Below, one piece after another: positions 16,955-28,092 of a DNA stretch of 64,000 bases. This DNA comes from Bog-473 sp963744935 (GTDB lineage Bacteria; Actinomycetota; Acidimicrobiia; Acidimicrobiales; RAAP-2), in the NCBI GenBank assembly GCA_963744935.1, contig CAVUVM010000004.1, forward strand, positions 1,116,001 to 1,180,000. The letters run 5' to 3'. The stretch's first letter is position 1; each line of letters starts with the position of its first letter. Position numbers and translations under genes: made by a program. Under the pieces are notes generated by a model. It was not told the DNA's origin. It saw only the letters and a program-made list of their open reading frames with translations, and made no database searches.

Positions 16955-18515
16955 CCCTGCGGCGGGCGAATGTGGAAAGCGATCGAGTGAACGAGACGAG
17001 GCGGCGGCGGGCGATCAGCACGAGCCCGGCCAGACCCATCGCGATCATCACGACGATCGGCAGCGGGCCGGCCCAGTACTCCCCGGTATGCACGCTGGTG
17101 ACGTTGGGCACGGCGGGGCTGGCGGCGGCGACGGGCTGCGCGCTGGCGGGCGAAGTCGCGACCGGGGGCGTGGACGCGGTGGAGCTCCCGGTCGCGCTGA
17201 CGTCCCCGACGTTGAGGGCCAGCCCGCCCATGAGGCCGCTCAGCAGACCGAGGTTCAACACACCTACCTGGGCGCCCGCGCTGGTTCCCGGTGCCGACGT
17301 GTCACAGGTGAGCAGGTTGCCCGTGGGGTCGTAGGTGAGCACGTCGCCGAGCAGGGTCGAGAGGGCAGCGGCGAGCGCGCTGAACGTGCTGCCGAGGGTC
17401 TGGAGGACCTGGCTCACCAGGCCGTCGACCTGCGTGATGGTCACGAAGGTGGGCAGGGAGCCGTTCGTGGAGTAGGACACCACGCCGGCGTTGCAGCTCG
17501 GCGTGACGGTGCCGGTGCTGCGGTCGAGGGCGACCGCAGCCGTCGTCGGTGCCACCTGGAGGTCGGCCAGCCCGAAGAGGTCGACCTCGAGCGCACGCTG
17601 CGTCACCGCGTCCGTGACGACGTTGCCGCTCGTGGAAACCGAGGTGTTCGAGCCGCCCAAGGAGATGGCGAGCGGCTGCACCGAGCTGGCGTCGCCCCCC
17701 GTCAAGCCGAGCACGTGGTTCAAGATGCCGGTGAGCGCGCTGGTGACCGGCGAGGAGCCGCCGGCCTTGCCGAGCTGGGTCAGCAATCCGCTCAAGACCG
17801 AGCACTCGCCGGCGCGGTCACTGCCGCCGGCCACGCTGGTCGGGTTGAGGGCGAGGTTGGCCGGCAGGATCCCGTTGACCGTGCCCAGCAGGCTGTGCAC
17901 CGGGCCCGACAGTGGGCTCGAGTTGGAGCCCGACGATGTCGTCGCCGCGGGCGCGTCGGCGCACAGCGAGGAGGCCGAGGGCAGTGGCCCGCCCAAGATC
18001 GTCTCCAAGACGTCACTCAAGCTCAGGCTCAGCGCGGTGCTGGCGATGCTGCCGGTGCCGGTCGCGGTGGGGTTCCCGCTGCCGTCCTCGGACGCCGAGG
18101 CGTTGCCGCAGAGCACGTCGACGTCCAGCAGGCCCGTATGGATGGGCAGCGGGCAATTGACGGTGTCAGTCGGGGTGGCGGTCGTGCCGTTGCCCCGGGC
18201 CACGGCGTCCTGCGTGCTGTCGAGCGCGTCGCCCGAGAGCGACGACGTGGCGCTGGTCGGGCACGGGTTCGTCGAGGCGGCTGTCGAGAGGCAGGCTCCG
18301 GTGCCCGACGCCTCGGCCATGGGTGCGTTGCTCGCGTCGGCTTCGGAGCCCCCGCCGGAGACCTGGACCGTGTTGAGGAGGCTGAGGGACACGAACCCTC
18401 CGTTCGCCTGCACGCTCCACTGGCTGGCGGGCTGCGCGCCGGCGGTCGAGGTCGTGGCGCCCAGAGCCGCGATGGCCAACAGGCCAACGGTGGCAATCCT
18501 GCGGCGACCTCTCAT
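16944..18515 (-). CDS. Secreted surface protein, probable sortase substrate
   Basis: 523 residues from ATG 18515 (AGGGG upstream). The N-terminus is a signal peptide (MRGRRRIATVGLLAIAALGA ... AGA). The body is Ser/Thr/Gly/Ala-rich with several short Cys-containing segments and no recognised domain. The C-terminus has the three-part sorting layout: VHTGEYWAG, then a hydrophobic helix (LPIVVMIAMGLAGLVLIA) and a basic tail (RRRLVSF...ARRRGGK). TGE after a non-LP residue differs from LPxTG and the LAxTG of class E. Sortase is the next real gene downstream. Likely covalently wall-anchored. Confidence 0.8.
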   Translation of the reverse strand: MRGRRRIATVGLLAIAALGATTSTAGAQPASQWSVQANGGFVSLSLLNTVQVSGGGSEADASNAPMAEASGTGACLSTAASTNPCPTSATSSLSGDALDSTQDAVARGNGTTATPTDTVNCPLPIHTGLLDVDVLCGNASASEDGSGNPTATGTGSIASTALSLSLSDVLETILGGPLPSASSLCADAPAATTSSGSNSSPLSGPVHSLLGTVNGILPANLALNPTSVAGGSDRAGECSVLSGLLTQLGKAGGSSPVTSALTGILNHVLGLTGGDASSVQPLAISLGGSNTSVSTSGNVVTDAVTQRALEVDLFGLADLQVAPTTAAVALDRSTGTVTPSCNAGVVSYSTNGSLPTFVTITQVDGLVSQVLQTLGSTFSALAAALSTLLGDVLTYDPTGNLLTCDTSAPGTSAGAQVGVLNLGLLSGLMGGLALNVGDVSATGSSTASTPPVATSPASAQPVAAASPAVPNVTSVHTGEYWAGPLPIVVMIAMGLAGLVLIARRRLVSFTRSLSTFARRRGGK

Positions 18516-18716
18516 CTGGCTTACCCCTTGCCGTCCCCGCCACACGCGCCCAGGGGACTCCTCACTGCCTTGCCAATGAAACGGGGGGCCTCCCGAAACC
18601 TTGCGTCCGCCTGTGAAATAATTCGTGTCTCGACACCCCCGTTGGCGGCACATGCCGTGCACAGATACGGGCCTGCACCGGTGGGGATGGCGAGCAGCTC
18701 TCGTACCCTTTGGCCG

Positions 18717-19466
18717 ATGTCCGCCTCCCACGCCCTCGTGATCGCCTTGGCGGGCGTCGGTGCGGGGATCTTCAACGGGGTGGCCGGGGGCGGCAGCTTG
18801 ATCTCGTTTCCGATCCTGCTCGCGCTCGGCTACCCGGCCCTCACGGCCAATATCACCAACACCATCGGGATCTGGCCCGGCTACGTCGCCTCGGCCGCCG
18901 GGTACCGCCGCGAGATCGGGGATCAATCGCGCCGGCTGGTGCGCCTCACACCCGTCGCCCTGGCCGGGGGCGTCACGGGTGCGCTGCTCCTGCTCACGAC
19001 GTCAGCCGCCACCTTCGACGACGTCGTGCCCTGGTTGGTCCTGGGGGCCGCCGCTCTGTTCGCCGCCCAGCCCGTGTTGCGGCGGGCCCTCGACCGCGAC
19101 GCCGCGCCTCCCCGCACGCGGACGGTCCTGCTGGTGGCCGGGGTGTTCGCCGCGTCGGTCTACGGCGGCTACTTCGGCGCCGCCATGGGCGTCATGTTCC
19201 TCGCCGTGCTCGGTCTGGCCTTGCCGGTGTCGTTGGCGCACACGAACGGCCTGCGCGCCGTCCTCTCCATGATCGTCAACGGGATCGCCGCAGTGGTCTT
19301 CCTCATCCACGGCGGGCTCGTCTGGGAAGCGGTCGGGCTGCTGGCGCTCGGCAGCCTGGTCGGCGGGTACCTCGGCGCCCGCCTCGCCCTCGCGTTGCCC
19401 GCGCCCGCACTGCGCGTCGTGGTCGTGGTCATCGGCGTCGGCACCGCTGTGAAACTGCTCGTGTGA
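18717..19466 (+). CDS. TauE/SafE-family membrane exporter
   Basis: 249 residues, ATG 18717. Seven to eight hydrophobic helices are evident, and the duplicated family motif is seen: GAGIFNGVAGGGSLISFPIL in the first half and YGGYFGAAMGVMFLAVLGL in the second. The family moves sulfite, sulfoacetate or related anions across the membrane. It is divergent from the surface protein gene across 201 bases and converges on the 5-oxoprolinase genes. The substrate is not predictable. Confidence 0.9.
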   Translation: MSASHALVIALAGVGAGIFNGVAGGGSLISFPILLALGYPALTANITNTIGIWPGYVASAAGYRREIGDQSRRLVRLTPVALAGGVTGALLLLTTSAATFDDVVPWLVLGAAALFAAQPVLRRALDRDAAPPRTRTVLLVAGVFAASVYGGYFGAAMGVMFLAVLGLALPVSLAHTNGLRAVLSMIVNGIAAVVFLIHGGLVWEAVGLLALGSLVGGYLGARLALALPAPALRVVVVVIGVGTAVKLLV

Positions 19467-19503
19467 GGGCCCGCCCTCGGCGAGCGCGCGTAAGCCAGCG
19501 GTG

Positions 19504-21199
19504 TCAGCCCGCAGCAAGCGGGTAGGGGCCGACCACCGCTCCCGCCAGCGCGCGCCGTTGGGCCCGCCGGGCCTCCTCGGCCTCTTCGACATCGACGACG
19601 ACGAGGCGCACGAGCGTCCCGGGCGCGCACTGGCCGAGGCGACCGTGGTCCGCTGTCGCGACGACGGCCAGCACCGGGTACCCGCCGAGCGTCGCATGGT
19701 CGGGCAATAGGACAACGGGGTCGCCGTCGGGTGGGACCTGCACGGCACCCGTCACCATGCACTGCGAATCGAGCTCGCCGCGGTCCGCGACGCGCAGGCC
19801 GGCGTCGCCCCGCTCGGCGCGCAGCCGGATCCCCACCCGGTTGCTCTCGGGGGTGACAACGAACACGACGTCGCCCAGGCCGCGCCAGCGCGTCGGCACG
19901 GAACCACTCTGGGTGCGGCCCCGGAACCACGCGCAGCTCGACCGGCGCGTCGGCAGCGACCTCGGTGGCGGCGCCCGCCACGAGGTGGTCGCCCAGGGGT
20001 GGTGCCCACGGGCCCGCCCAGAGATGGTGCCCTGCGTCGAGCGGGCCCGGACCCAGCCGGCACAGCTCGTCGCTCGCGCTGGACCCGAGGGCGAGCGGCC
20101 CGAGCAACCCGCCGGCCACGGTGAGATAGGCGCGACAGCCGCGCCGCAGGGTGCGCACCTCGAGGCCCTGACCCGGCGCGAGCGGGAGCAGCTGGCCGCC
20201 CGGCACGGCCGCACCGTCGACGCGCACCTCGGGCGCCGCACCGACGACCGCGACATGGCAGGGCCCGAGGCAGCGCAGGCGCGTCCCGCCGCCCGTGAGC
20301 TCGAGCGCGCCGGCGCCCGACGGGTTGCCCGCCAACGCGTTGGCCAGCGCGAACGACGTGGGGTCGGCCGGCCCGGCAGTCGGGACGCCCACCGCGGCAA
20401 CGCCGCGCCGGCCGCCGTCCTGGAGCACGGCGCGGAGGCCCGGTGCCACCACCTCGAGCACGCGCCGGGCCCCGTGGGGCGGCGACCAGGCGGGCGGGTC
20501 CGAGACCGGTGGCGCCGTCGAGTCACCTGCGGCCACCAGGCGGAAGTGGACGCGGTCCCCCAGAGCGAGAGCGGCGTAGGGAGGCTCGTTCGCCGAGAAC
20601 AGCGGGACCCCCGTCCGCCCCACGAGGTGCCAGCCGCCCGGCGATGCCGTCGGGTAGACGGCGGCGTGACCGTTGGCCAGCGCGACGGAGCCGGCGGGGA
20701 CCGCGGGACGCGGCCGGTCGCGGCGTGGCACGCGCGCCAGCGCGGCCGGGAGGCCCTCGAGGTAAGCGAAGCCGGGTGAGAAGCCCATGACCGCGACGGT
20801 GAGCGGCTGCGCCGTCAGGTACGTCACCACCTCTTCGGGCGAACAGCGGCTCAGCGCGGCCACCTCGTCGAGGTCCGGGCCGTCGAAGGCGCACGGGATC
20901 GTGACGAGCCGGCCCGTTCCTGACAGCGCGGGCGCAAGGTCAGGCGCGCCAGCGAGCACCGCCTCCACCGCGGCGCGGGCCGCGGCGAGCTCGGCCTCTG
21001 TGCGTGCGCCGGTCTCGGTGAGCACCGCGGCGACGGTGGCGAAGCCACAGACCACCTCGGCACCGGCGACTCCGGCCTCGGCGAACGCCGCCTCGAGCGA
21101 GGGTGCCAGTGCCCGACCCTCTGCCGTGTCGTGCACACCGATCACCAACGCTGTGTCGCCGAGAAGCCGGACCTCGCCCGCCGGGACGGAAGGTGTCAC
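19504..21199 (-). CDS. pxpBC: 5-oxoprolinase subunits B and C fused (PxpBC), frameshifted
   Basis: Start GTG 21199 overlaps the PxpA stop (GTGA). The first 210 or so residues are the PxpB domain (VRLLGDTALVIGV; MGFSPGFAYLEGLP; SPGGWHLVGRTGVPLF). After a short Pro-rich linker comes the PxpC domain (EVVAPGLRAVLQDGGRRG; GVPTAGPADPTSFALANALA). Near 19879-19882 one extra base shifts the frame. The rest of PxpC (GDVVFVVTPESNRVGIRL ... ARLAGAVVGPYPL-type ending) continues in the next frame to 19504. With PxpA it cleaves 5-oxoproline to glutamate using ATP. E. coli encodes B and C separately. The break is either an error or inactivation. Confidence 0.85.
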
Positions 21200-21969
21200 G
21201 CAGGGATCGGCGCGCGCACGTCGATCCCGGCGCCGGCCAAGACCCGGCGCACCGCCGTCGCGATGTCCACCGCGCCGGACGTGTCGCTGTGCGTGCACAG
21301 CGTGTCGACCCACAGCGTCAGCACAGTGCCGTCGCTCGTCGCGACCGCACCGCGGGCCAGGCTGAGGCCCTGGGCGGCGGCCACCTCGGGATCATCGAGG
21401 ACCGCGTCCGCAGTGTGACGGTCGACCAAAGCGCCGTCGCGGCGGTAGGCCCGGTCGCAGAACCCCTCCTCGTATCCCGTCATGCCGTCGCACAAGACCA
21501 TTCCAATGGCATGGGAGCCCGACGGCAGCACCAACGCGACACGATCCCCGAAGCAGTCACGTACCGCGTCGCGGAACGTCTCGTAGATCGCACCGCCCTT
21601 GCCGACTTCTTCGTACAGCGCGCCATGGGGCTTGACGGACTCGACGGATGTGCCGGCGTCACGGCAGACCCGGTCGAGATCCCGCAGCTGCGCCGACAGC
21701 GACTGGCGCAGCGCGCCGCGGTCGATGGCCATCGGCTCGCGGCCGAAGCCGGCGCGGTCGGGGTAGGAAGGATGGGCGCCGATGCGCACCGAGTGCGCCA
21801 GGGCGGCGGCCACCGTGGCCTTCATGGTCTCCTCGTCGCCGGCGTGGCCACCGCAGGCGACGTGGGCCGAGGTCACCACGCCGAGCAGGGCGCGCTCCAC
21901 CTCGATCCCGGCCGCATCGGTGGCCTCCCCTACGTCCGCGTTGAGATCGATGGTCCGGTGGGTCGACAT
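21196..21969 (-). CDS. pxpA: 5-oxoprolinase subunit A (LamB/YcsF family)
   Basis: 257 residues, ATG 21969, three bases after the helicase stop. Family signatures: IDLNADVGEA at the N-terminus, SAHVACGGHAGD, RIGAHPSYPDRAGFGR, VKPHGALYEE, and EGFCDRAYRRDGALVDR. PxpA is the metal-free TIM-like subunit that, with PxpB and PxpC, hydrolyses 5-oxoproline, a damage product of glutamine and glutamate. The GTGA overlap with PxpBC fixes the operon order A-BC. Confidence 0.95.
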   Translation of the reverse strand: MSTHRTIDLNADVGEATDAAGIEVERALLGVVTSAHVACGGHAGDEETMKATVAAALAHSVRIGAHPSYPDRAGFGREPMAIDRGALRQSLSAQLRDLDRVCRDAGTSVESVKPHGALYEEVGKGGAIYETFRDAVRDCFGDRVALVLPSGSHAIGMVLCDGMTGYEEGFCDRAYRRDGALVDRHTADAVLDDPEVAAAQGLSLARGAVATSDGTVLTLWVDTLCTHSDTSGAVDIATAVRRVLAGAGIDVRAPIPA

Positions 21970-21972
21970 CGT

Positions 21973-24900
21973 TCAGCCGGCCTCGAGCCGCTCCACCACC
22001 ACACCGTCGCGGTAGACGACCTGTTGGTGCCGCCGCGTCGGCACGCGAGCGCCGCCGATGATGGAGCCGGTCATGTTGAGCGGGTCGGCACCGGCGACGA
22101 CCACCTGCTCGCCGTCGGACGCACGCCGATGCACCTCGCGCAAGTCCTCGAAGGCCTCGGGCAGCGCGTACTGCTCTCCCGAGAGACCGGCGACGAAGCG
22201 CCCGCCGAGCGCGAGCCCCCGCGCCTCGAGGCGGCGCAGCGCCCACACGACCTCGCGCCAGGGCACCTTGAAGGACTCACGACTCCACAGCTCCCAGGCG
22301 ACGATGCCCCAGCGCGCCAGCAACTGGTACGCCACCGTCTCGGCCAACTCCTCGTTGCCCGGCGTGAGCACGCCGTCGTCGACCGCGGGCACACCGAGCA
22401 CCTCGGGCCCGGGCAGGAGTGACCAGCGGCCCTCCCCGATGCCGGTCCCCGCAGGCGCACGGCGCCGGGCCAGGCGACCCGAAGGACGGCGGACCGTCCG
22501 CGTGCGCCACCGGTCACGCGCGGAGAGCAGCGAACGCACGGCCGAGAACGCGTCGGCCGTCACGAGGCCGCGGGCGACGAGGTCCCAGAGCCCCTCGTCC
22601 ACCTCCGCCGGGAGCCGGCCGCTCAGGGAGGACAGCTCGGGACGGAAGCAGGCGCCGCGGACGCGCAGCGCGGCGAGGACGTCGGCCGCCGCGCCGACCT
22701 CCGGCTCGGTCGCACCGGCGCCGGCCCGCACGGCACGCAGCATCGGCACGAGGTCGTCGCGCACGACGAAGGCCAGCGGGGTGGCCGGTGACGGTGCGCC
22801 GCTGCGCCCTGTCCGCTCGACCCGGGGTGTCAGCCGTCCCCAGACGATCTCGCCGGAGAGGCAGAGCTCGTCGAGCCAGCGCAGGTCGTAGCCCTCGACG
22901 CGGGTGGGAAGGATCTGGGCCTCCCACTCCGACGCCGGTGCCTCGATCCCCTGTAGCTGTTCGAGCACTTCGAGCAACCCGGCCCGCCCCTCCAGCCGGT
23001 GCCCGGTCGTCGCGTGCTGCCAGCGGGTGAGGAAGCGCACGTAATCAGCGATCGGAACCGGGTCGACGCTGCCACGCCGCCGGCTCCGGCTCGCGCCGTG
23101 GAGCCGGACCAACAGGTTGCGCGCGCACCAGCGACCATCGGGCAGCTCGATGGCGGATCCCCGTCCTTCGAGACGGGCCAGGGCGGTGCGGGCCCGCGCC
23201 TCACTCAGCGGCGCGCCCTTGGGCGCGCCGGGGGGAAGCGGGGCGTCGCCCACCAGGTCCGCCACCGTGAGGGGTCCGGCGAGTTGGAGGTGGCCGGCCA
23301 CACAGGCGGCTGCCGCGTCGTCGTCGTGCCCCAGCGCCTCGGCAAGAGACCAGCGCTCGGTGGCGACCCAGCACCCCTCGAACACTCCGGCCCGACCCTC
23401 GGCGGCCAGCTCGTCGAACCAGGCCGCCCAGTCCTCGACGGGCCGGGCGGCAATCAGCGAGAGCAGCAGGTCGTGCAACTCGTCGGCATCGCGGGGGCGA
23501 GGCTGTACCTGCTCGAGGACGAGGGCGACCGCGTCGGGATCGAGCGGAGCGAGCTCGTCGGCCGGCACCGGGAGCCCATCGGGCCCGAGCTGGCCGAGCC
23601 CGCGGCGCAGCGACAACGCCCGGGTCCGGCGCTCCTCGAGCGGCGCGTCGTCTAGGTAGGTATAGGGCCGTCCGCTCAAGATGGCGTGCGAGAAGGGCGA
23701 GGGCTCCGACGACTCGACCGTGTGCACGGCGATCTCGCCCGACTCGACCCGGGCCCACATCTCGACCAGACCCTCGACCGAGAGCCCTTCGTGCAGGCAG
23801 TCGTCGACGGTCTGGCGCGCCAGCACGTGGTCGGGCACGCCGACCGGGCCCTGCGGCGCGTTCTCCTGGCAGGCGGCGAGGCCGGGCCAGACGGCGGCGA
23901 GGAGGTCGTCGGCTTCCATGCGCTGAAGGTGGATGGGGCGGCGCTTGCCTCCGTTCATGCGGGGCAGGACGAGCGCGGCGAGTCAGGTTCCAGCGCCAGC
24001 GCGCACCGAGCATCGGATGCAACAGCACCGCCTGGGTCAGGACCTCGGGGGCCTTGGCGCTCGACAACATCGACTGCACACGGGTCAGGGGGAAGCTGTG
24101 CTGGGGGCCGAGGGAGAGGACAACCGTGTCGTCGTCCGCCGCCGCCTGCAGCTCGAAGTCGAACGACACGCAGAACCGCTTGCGCAGCGCCAGCCCGAGC
24201 GCCCGGTTGATGCGCCCGCCGAAGGGCGCGTGGATGATCAGCTGCGAGCCCTCGGTGTCGTCGAAGCACCGCTCGACCACGATGCGCTCACGGGTCGGCA
24301 GGTGGCCGAGCGCCTGGAGTCCGGCCGCGCAGTAGGCGACGACCTGCTGGGCCACCTCGGCCGACACCCCGGCGCGCTCGCGCACGAACCGGCGCGCTGC
24401 GTCGCCGTCGGCGTCGCGCAGGAGCGGCTCGAGTCCGCTGCGCAGGTCGCTCACGGCCTCGGAGAGCTCGGTCGTGCGGGCCGGTGCCTCGCCCAGCCAG
24501 AACGGGATCGTCGGAGGGAGGTCACCGGCGTCGTGCACGCGCACGGTGCCGACCTCCACCTTGGCGACGCGCCACGAGTGCGTCCCGAGCAAGAAGATGT
24601 CTCCGGCCGTGGCCTCCACCGCGAAGTCCTCGTGCACCGAGCCGACCGTCACCCCATCGGGATCGAGGACGACGCGGTAGTCGCCGGTCTCGGGGATGGC
24701 GCCGCCGCCGGTCAATGCCGCCAGGCGCGCACCCGGCGCGCCCGCAACCGGCCGTTGACCGCGTCGTGATGCAGGTGCGCGCCGCGGCGCCCGCGCCCCG
24801 TCTCGATCCCCCAGCTCGCCAGCGCGACGACGCTGTCGAAGTCCTCCCGGGCCAGCGCGGCGTAGGGCGCGGCCTGAGTGGTCATCGCCCACAGCGCCTC

Positions 24901-26280
24901 GACGTCGCGCTCGTCGGTGGAGGCGACCTCGGCCACGAGCTGTTGGGCCAGCACATCGAGCGGCGCGATCGGCGGCTGGAGGATGTCCAGGCGGCCCTCG
25001 CGCACGGCGGCCAGCAAGGCGGTGCACTCGACGAGCTCGTCGCGCGTCGTCGGGTAGAGGCGGCCCGCCGGCGTGCCGTCGCGATGGTGGTTGGCCCGGC
25101 CGACCCGTTGGAGGAACGTCCCGATGGCGCGGGGCGAGCCGATCTGGCACACCAGCTCGACGGGGCCGACGTCGATGCCGAGCTCGAGGGACGCCGTGGC
25201 CACCAGGGCGCGCAGGTCGCCCGAGCGCAGGCGTGTCTCGACGATGCGCCGGCGTGCGGCCGACAGGCTCCCGTGATGCGCCGCCACCAGCAGCGACTCG
25301 TCCACATCACCCCCCTGCTGCGGTTCGTCGGCGGCCAGGCGCTCGGCCAGCTGGTGGGCCACCCGCTCGGCCATCTTGCGCGTGTTGACGAACACCAAGG
25401 TCGTGCGATGGTGCCGCGTGTGCTCGGCGATGCGGTCGAGGATGTCGGACATCTGGCCGCCGCTCATCACCGCCTCGAGCTCGGTGGAGGGGAGCTCGAT
25501 GGCCACATCGAGGTCGCGGGCGTGGCCGCAGTCGACGACGACCGTGGGCGGCCGGTCTTCATGCACTCCCGACAGCAGCCGGGCGACCATGTCGAGGGGC
25601 CGCTGCGTCGCCGAGAGCCCGATGCGCTGCAGCCGCCCGCCGCTCTCGGTCACCAGCGCATCGAGACGCTCGAGACTGAGCGCGAGGTGGCTGCCGCGCT
25701 TGTCGCGCGCCAGCGTGTGCACCTCGTCGATGATCACCGTCCGCACCCCTCGGAGCAGCGCGCGCGACGACGGCGCGGTCAAGAGCAAGTAGAGCGACTC
25801 GGGCGTGGTCACCAGCAAGTCCGGTGACTGCTTCCGCATGGCCGCCCGCTCGGCCGGCGGGGTGTCGCCCGTGCGGATGGCGACGCGCAACCCGGGGTCG
25901 GGGTACCCCAGCCGGGCCGCCTCCTCCCGGATCTCCGACAGGGGGACGTGGAGGTTCTCGTGCACGTCCACCGCGAGGGCGCGCAGCGGGGAGACGTAGA
26001 GCACCTCGGGCGTCCCGCCGGCGCGCTCGCCCGCCTTCGCCGCCCGGTAGGCAGCGTCGATGGCCACCAGGAACCCGGTCAGGGTCTTGCCCGAGCCGGT
26101 CGGCGAGGCGACCAGCACGTCCCGGCCGGCCGCGATGGCCGGCCAGGCGCCGGACTGCGGGGGCGTGGGACCAGCCGGGAAGCGCCGGGCGAACCAGCTC
26201 GCCACCGCAGGGTGGAAGAGCGACTCGGGCGTGGTGGCGCGGGTCTCGGGCTCGCTGAGCACGTCGGTCACGCTGGGCAC
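21973..26280 (-). CDS. lhr: Lhr-type DEAD/DEAH ATP-dependent helicase, two frameshifts
   Basis: Start GTG 26280. The N-terminal helicase core has motif I ASPTGSGKT, motif II IIDEVHTL, SATQRP (motif III), and motifs V-VI ASLELGIDVG and QRVGRANHHRDG. The middle (GDIFLLGTHSWRVAKVEVG; FGGRINRALGLAL) and C-terminal WYL-like/DUF1998-type part (PRMNGGKRRPIHLQRMEA onward) follow. One base is missing near 24731-24740 and one extra near 23971-23981, so the segment between is out of frame with both ends; together they make about 1,435 residues, the usual Lhr length. Lhr is a 3'-5' DNA-repair helicase. The shifts may be errors because all parts are well conserved. Confidence 0.88.
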
Positions 26281-26338
26281 GCCCCTATTCCACCAGGATG
26301 TCGCGACGCGGGCGGCGCGAACGCATGGAGCAGGGCTT

Positions 26339-27136
26339 TCAGCTGGGTGGCTTCCGGCCCCAGCAGGCGATCATGGGCGGCTGGGTCAGGTCGAGCTCGC
26401 CGGCGGCCACCGCGGCCAGGTGCTGGTCGATCTCGGCCTCTGTGACGATGCCGTGCTGGACCAGCTCGTCACGGATGAGGCCGACGGTCGCCGACTCCAG
26501 TTGGTTACAGGCCGGGTCGCTCACGGGAAAGTGGGCATCTGCCGCCACCTCGGTCAGACCTGCTTCCCGGAGCCGGCGGGGCAGCGAGCGCCCGTAGGCG
26601 AGGTCGACGCCGCGTTCGGCCAGCAGCGTCCGGAAGCCCCGGCGCAGCCGGTTGGCCAGCACCTGTGCCGGACCGGTCTCCTCGAGGCAGCTGAGCGGCT
26701 GCAACGCAGGGTCGGCGTCCTCGAGCACCAGCACCCCGCCGGGCCGGAGCGTAGCCACGATGTTGGCCAGCGCCCTGTCCCGCTCGGTCACGTGCACCAG
26801 CACGAGCCGCGCGTGCACCAGGTCGAAGGGCCCAGCCGGTGGTGGGTCGCCGGCAACGTCGTGTTCGAGGACCACGACGTTGGGTGCCACCACGCCGGCG
26901 GCCCACGCCACGTTGATGTCGGTGGCGAGGACGGAGCCCGTTCGTCCGACCCGCTCCGCGAGGTGTGCCACCACCGAGGTCCCGCCGGCGCCGACCTCCC
27001 AGCAGCGCCAGCCTGCGGAGAGACCGGCAGCGTCCAGATGCCGGAACGTCGAGGGGTCGAAGAGGTGCGCGAAAGCCGTGAAGCGGTCCATCGCCTCCGG
27101 TGCGTCATTCGAGAGGAGGTAGCCGTTCCCTGTCAC
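26339..27136 (-). CDS. SAM-dependent methyltransferase
   Basis: 265 residues from GTG 27136, which overlaps the patatin stop (GTGA). The Rossmann motif I (CWEVGAGGTSVVAHLAERVG), an acidic strand end (VLATDIN), motif DLVHARLVLVHV and the later LRPGGVLVLEDAD mark a class I methyltransferase of the UbiE/menaquinone type. The substrate is unknown. It is the last gene of a coupled three-gene minus-strand set after the small membrane protein and the patatin. Confidence 0.85.
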   Translation of the reverse strand: MTGNGYLLSNDAPEAMDRFTAFAHLFDPSTFRHLDAAGLSAGWRCWEVGAGGTSVVAHLAERVGRTGSVLATDINVAWAAGVVAPNVVVLEHDVAGDPPPAGPFDLVHARLVLVHVTERDRALANIVATLRPGGVLVLEDADPALQPLSCLEETGPAQVLANRLRRGFRTLLAERGVDLAYGRSLPRRLREAGLTEVAADAHFPVSDPACNQLESATVGLIRDELVQHGIVTEAEIDQHLAAVAAGELDLTQPPMIACWGRKPPS

Positions 27137-28092
27137 GACCCGGCGGGCAAGGGAGCGGCGGCCAGCTCCTGCGACGTCCCCACATAGCGGTCGAGGACGT
27201 CGGCGACCTCGGCCCGGCCCTCCTCGATGAGTACCGCGGTGGCCGAGAAGTCCCTGTACTGCCCCGACGGATCGCCGCCGCCGCTGAACACCACGACCTC
27301 CACGCCGGGGGGCAGTGCTGCCAGCTCCCGCACGAAGCGCGCGTGCACCGCGACGAAGAACGCCGTCAAGGCCGCCTCGGCCGGACGACGCGGCGGGCGC
27401 GGGTAATAGTGCAGCGGCCCGCACAACAAGACGTAGATCCGGTCACAGCCGGCTGCGAGAGCCCGGGCGATCGGCACGTTGTTGACCACGCCGCCGTCGA
27501 CGAGCACGTCGCCGTCGATCGTCACGGGCGGGAAGATGGAGGGGATGGCCGACGATGCCAGGATCGCCTCGACGGCGGGACCGTGCGTGATCCAACGCTC
27601 CCGCCCGTCCGTCAAGGACGTCGTCACCACTTCGATCGGGATCGTGGCGTCCTCGAGATCCTCGTAGTCGATGCCTGCTTCGATGATGGCGCGCAGCCCC
27701 GCGTTGGCGTGCACCGCGGCGCGCTTCTGGAAGAAGGCCCACGGCCCGTCGAACGTGCCGCGCGGGAAGATATCGGTGCCCTTCACCTGCAGCCAGATGG
27801 TGGCCATCCGCTCGATGCCCTCGAGCGTCGGGTTCCCCGCGTAGGCGGCACCGTTGATGGCGCCGACCGAGGCGCCGAAGACGCGGTCGGCGCGGATCCC
27901 GCGCCGGATGAGCTCCTCGAGCATGCCCACCTGGACTGCGCCACGGCTGCCGCCTCCGGCGAGGACGAACGCGGTGCGCCCCGGCAACGGCCCGGGCGAT
28001 CCGTCGACCTCGCGCTGGTGGCGGGAGAACCGGGCACGGAGGCGCTCGGACCACCTGGGCTGCGCGCCGTCAGTCGAGGCGGGGTCGCTCAC
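27133..28092 (-). CDS. Patatin-like phospholipase
   Basis: 319 residues, start GTG 28092 overlapping the previous stop (GTGA). Patatin signatures: oxyanion GGGSRGAVQVGML, nucleophile elbow GASVG (GxSxG), and the catalytic Asp in DGGVVNN. Members are Ser-Asp dyad lipid acyl hydrolases, usually cytoplasmic or membrane-associated; some are virulence or membrane-turnover factors. About 40 charged residues precede the domain, with no signal peptide. It is translationally coupled to both neighbours. Confidence 0.92.
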   Translation of the reverse strand: MSDPASTDGAQPRWSERLRARFSRHQREVDGSPGPLPGRTAFVLAGGGSRGAVQVGMLEELIRRGIRADRVFGASVGAINGAAYAGNPTLEGIERMATIWLQVKGTDIFPRGTFDGPWAFFQKRAAVHANAGLRAIIEAGIDYEDLEDATIPIEVVTTSLTDGRERWITHGPAVEAILASSAIPSIFPPVTIDGDVLVDGGVVNNVPIARALAAGCDRIYVLLCGPLHYYPRPPRRPAEAALTAFFVAVHARFVRELAALPPGVEVVVFSGGGDPSGQYRDFSATAVLIEEGRAEVADVLDRYVGTSQELAAAPLPAGS

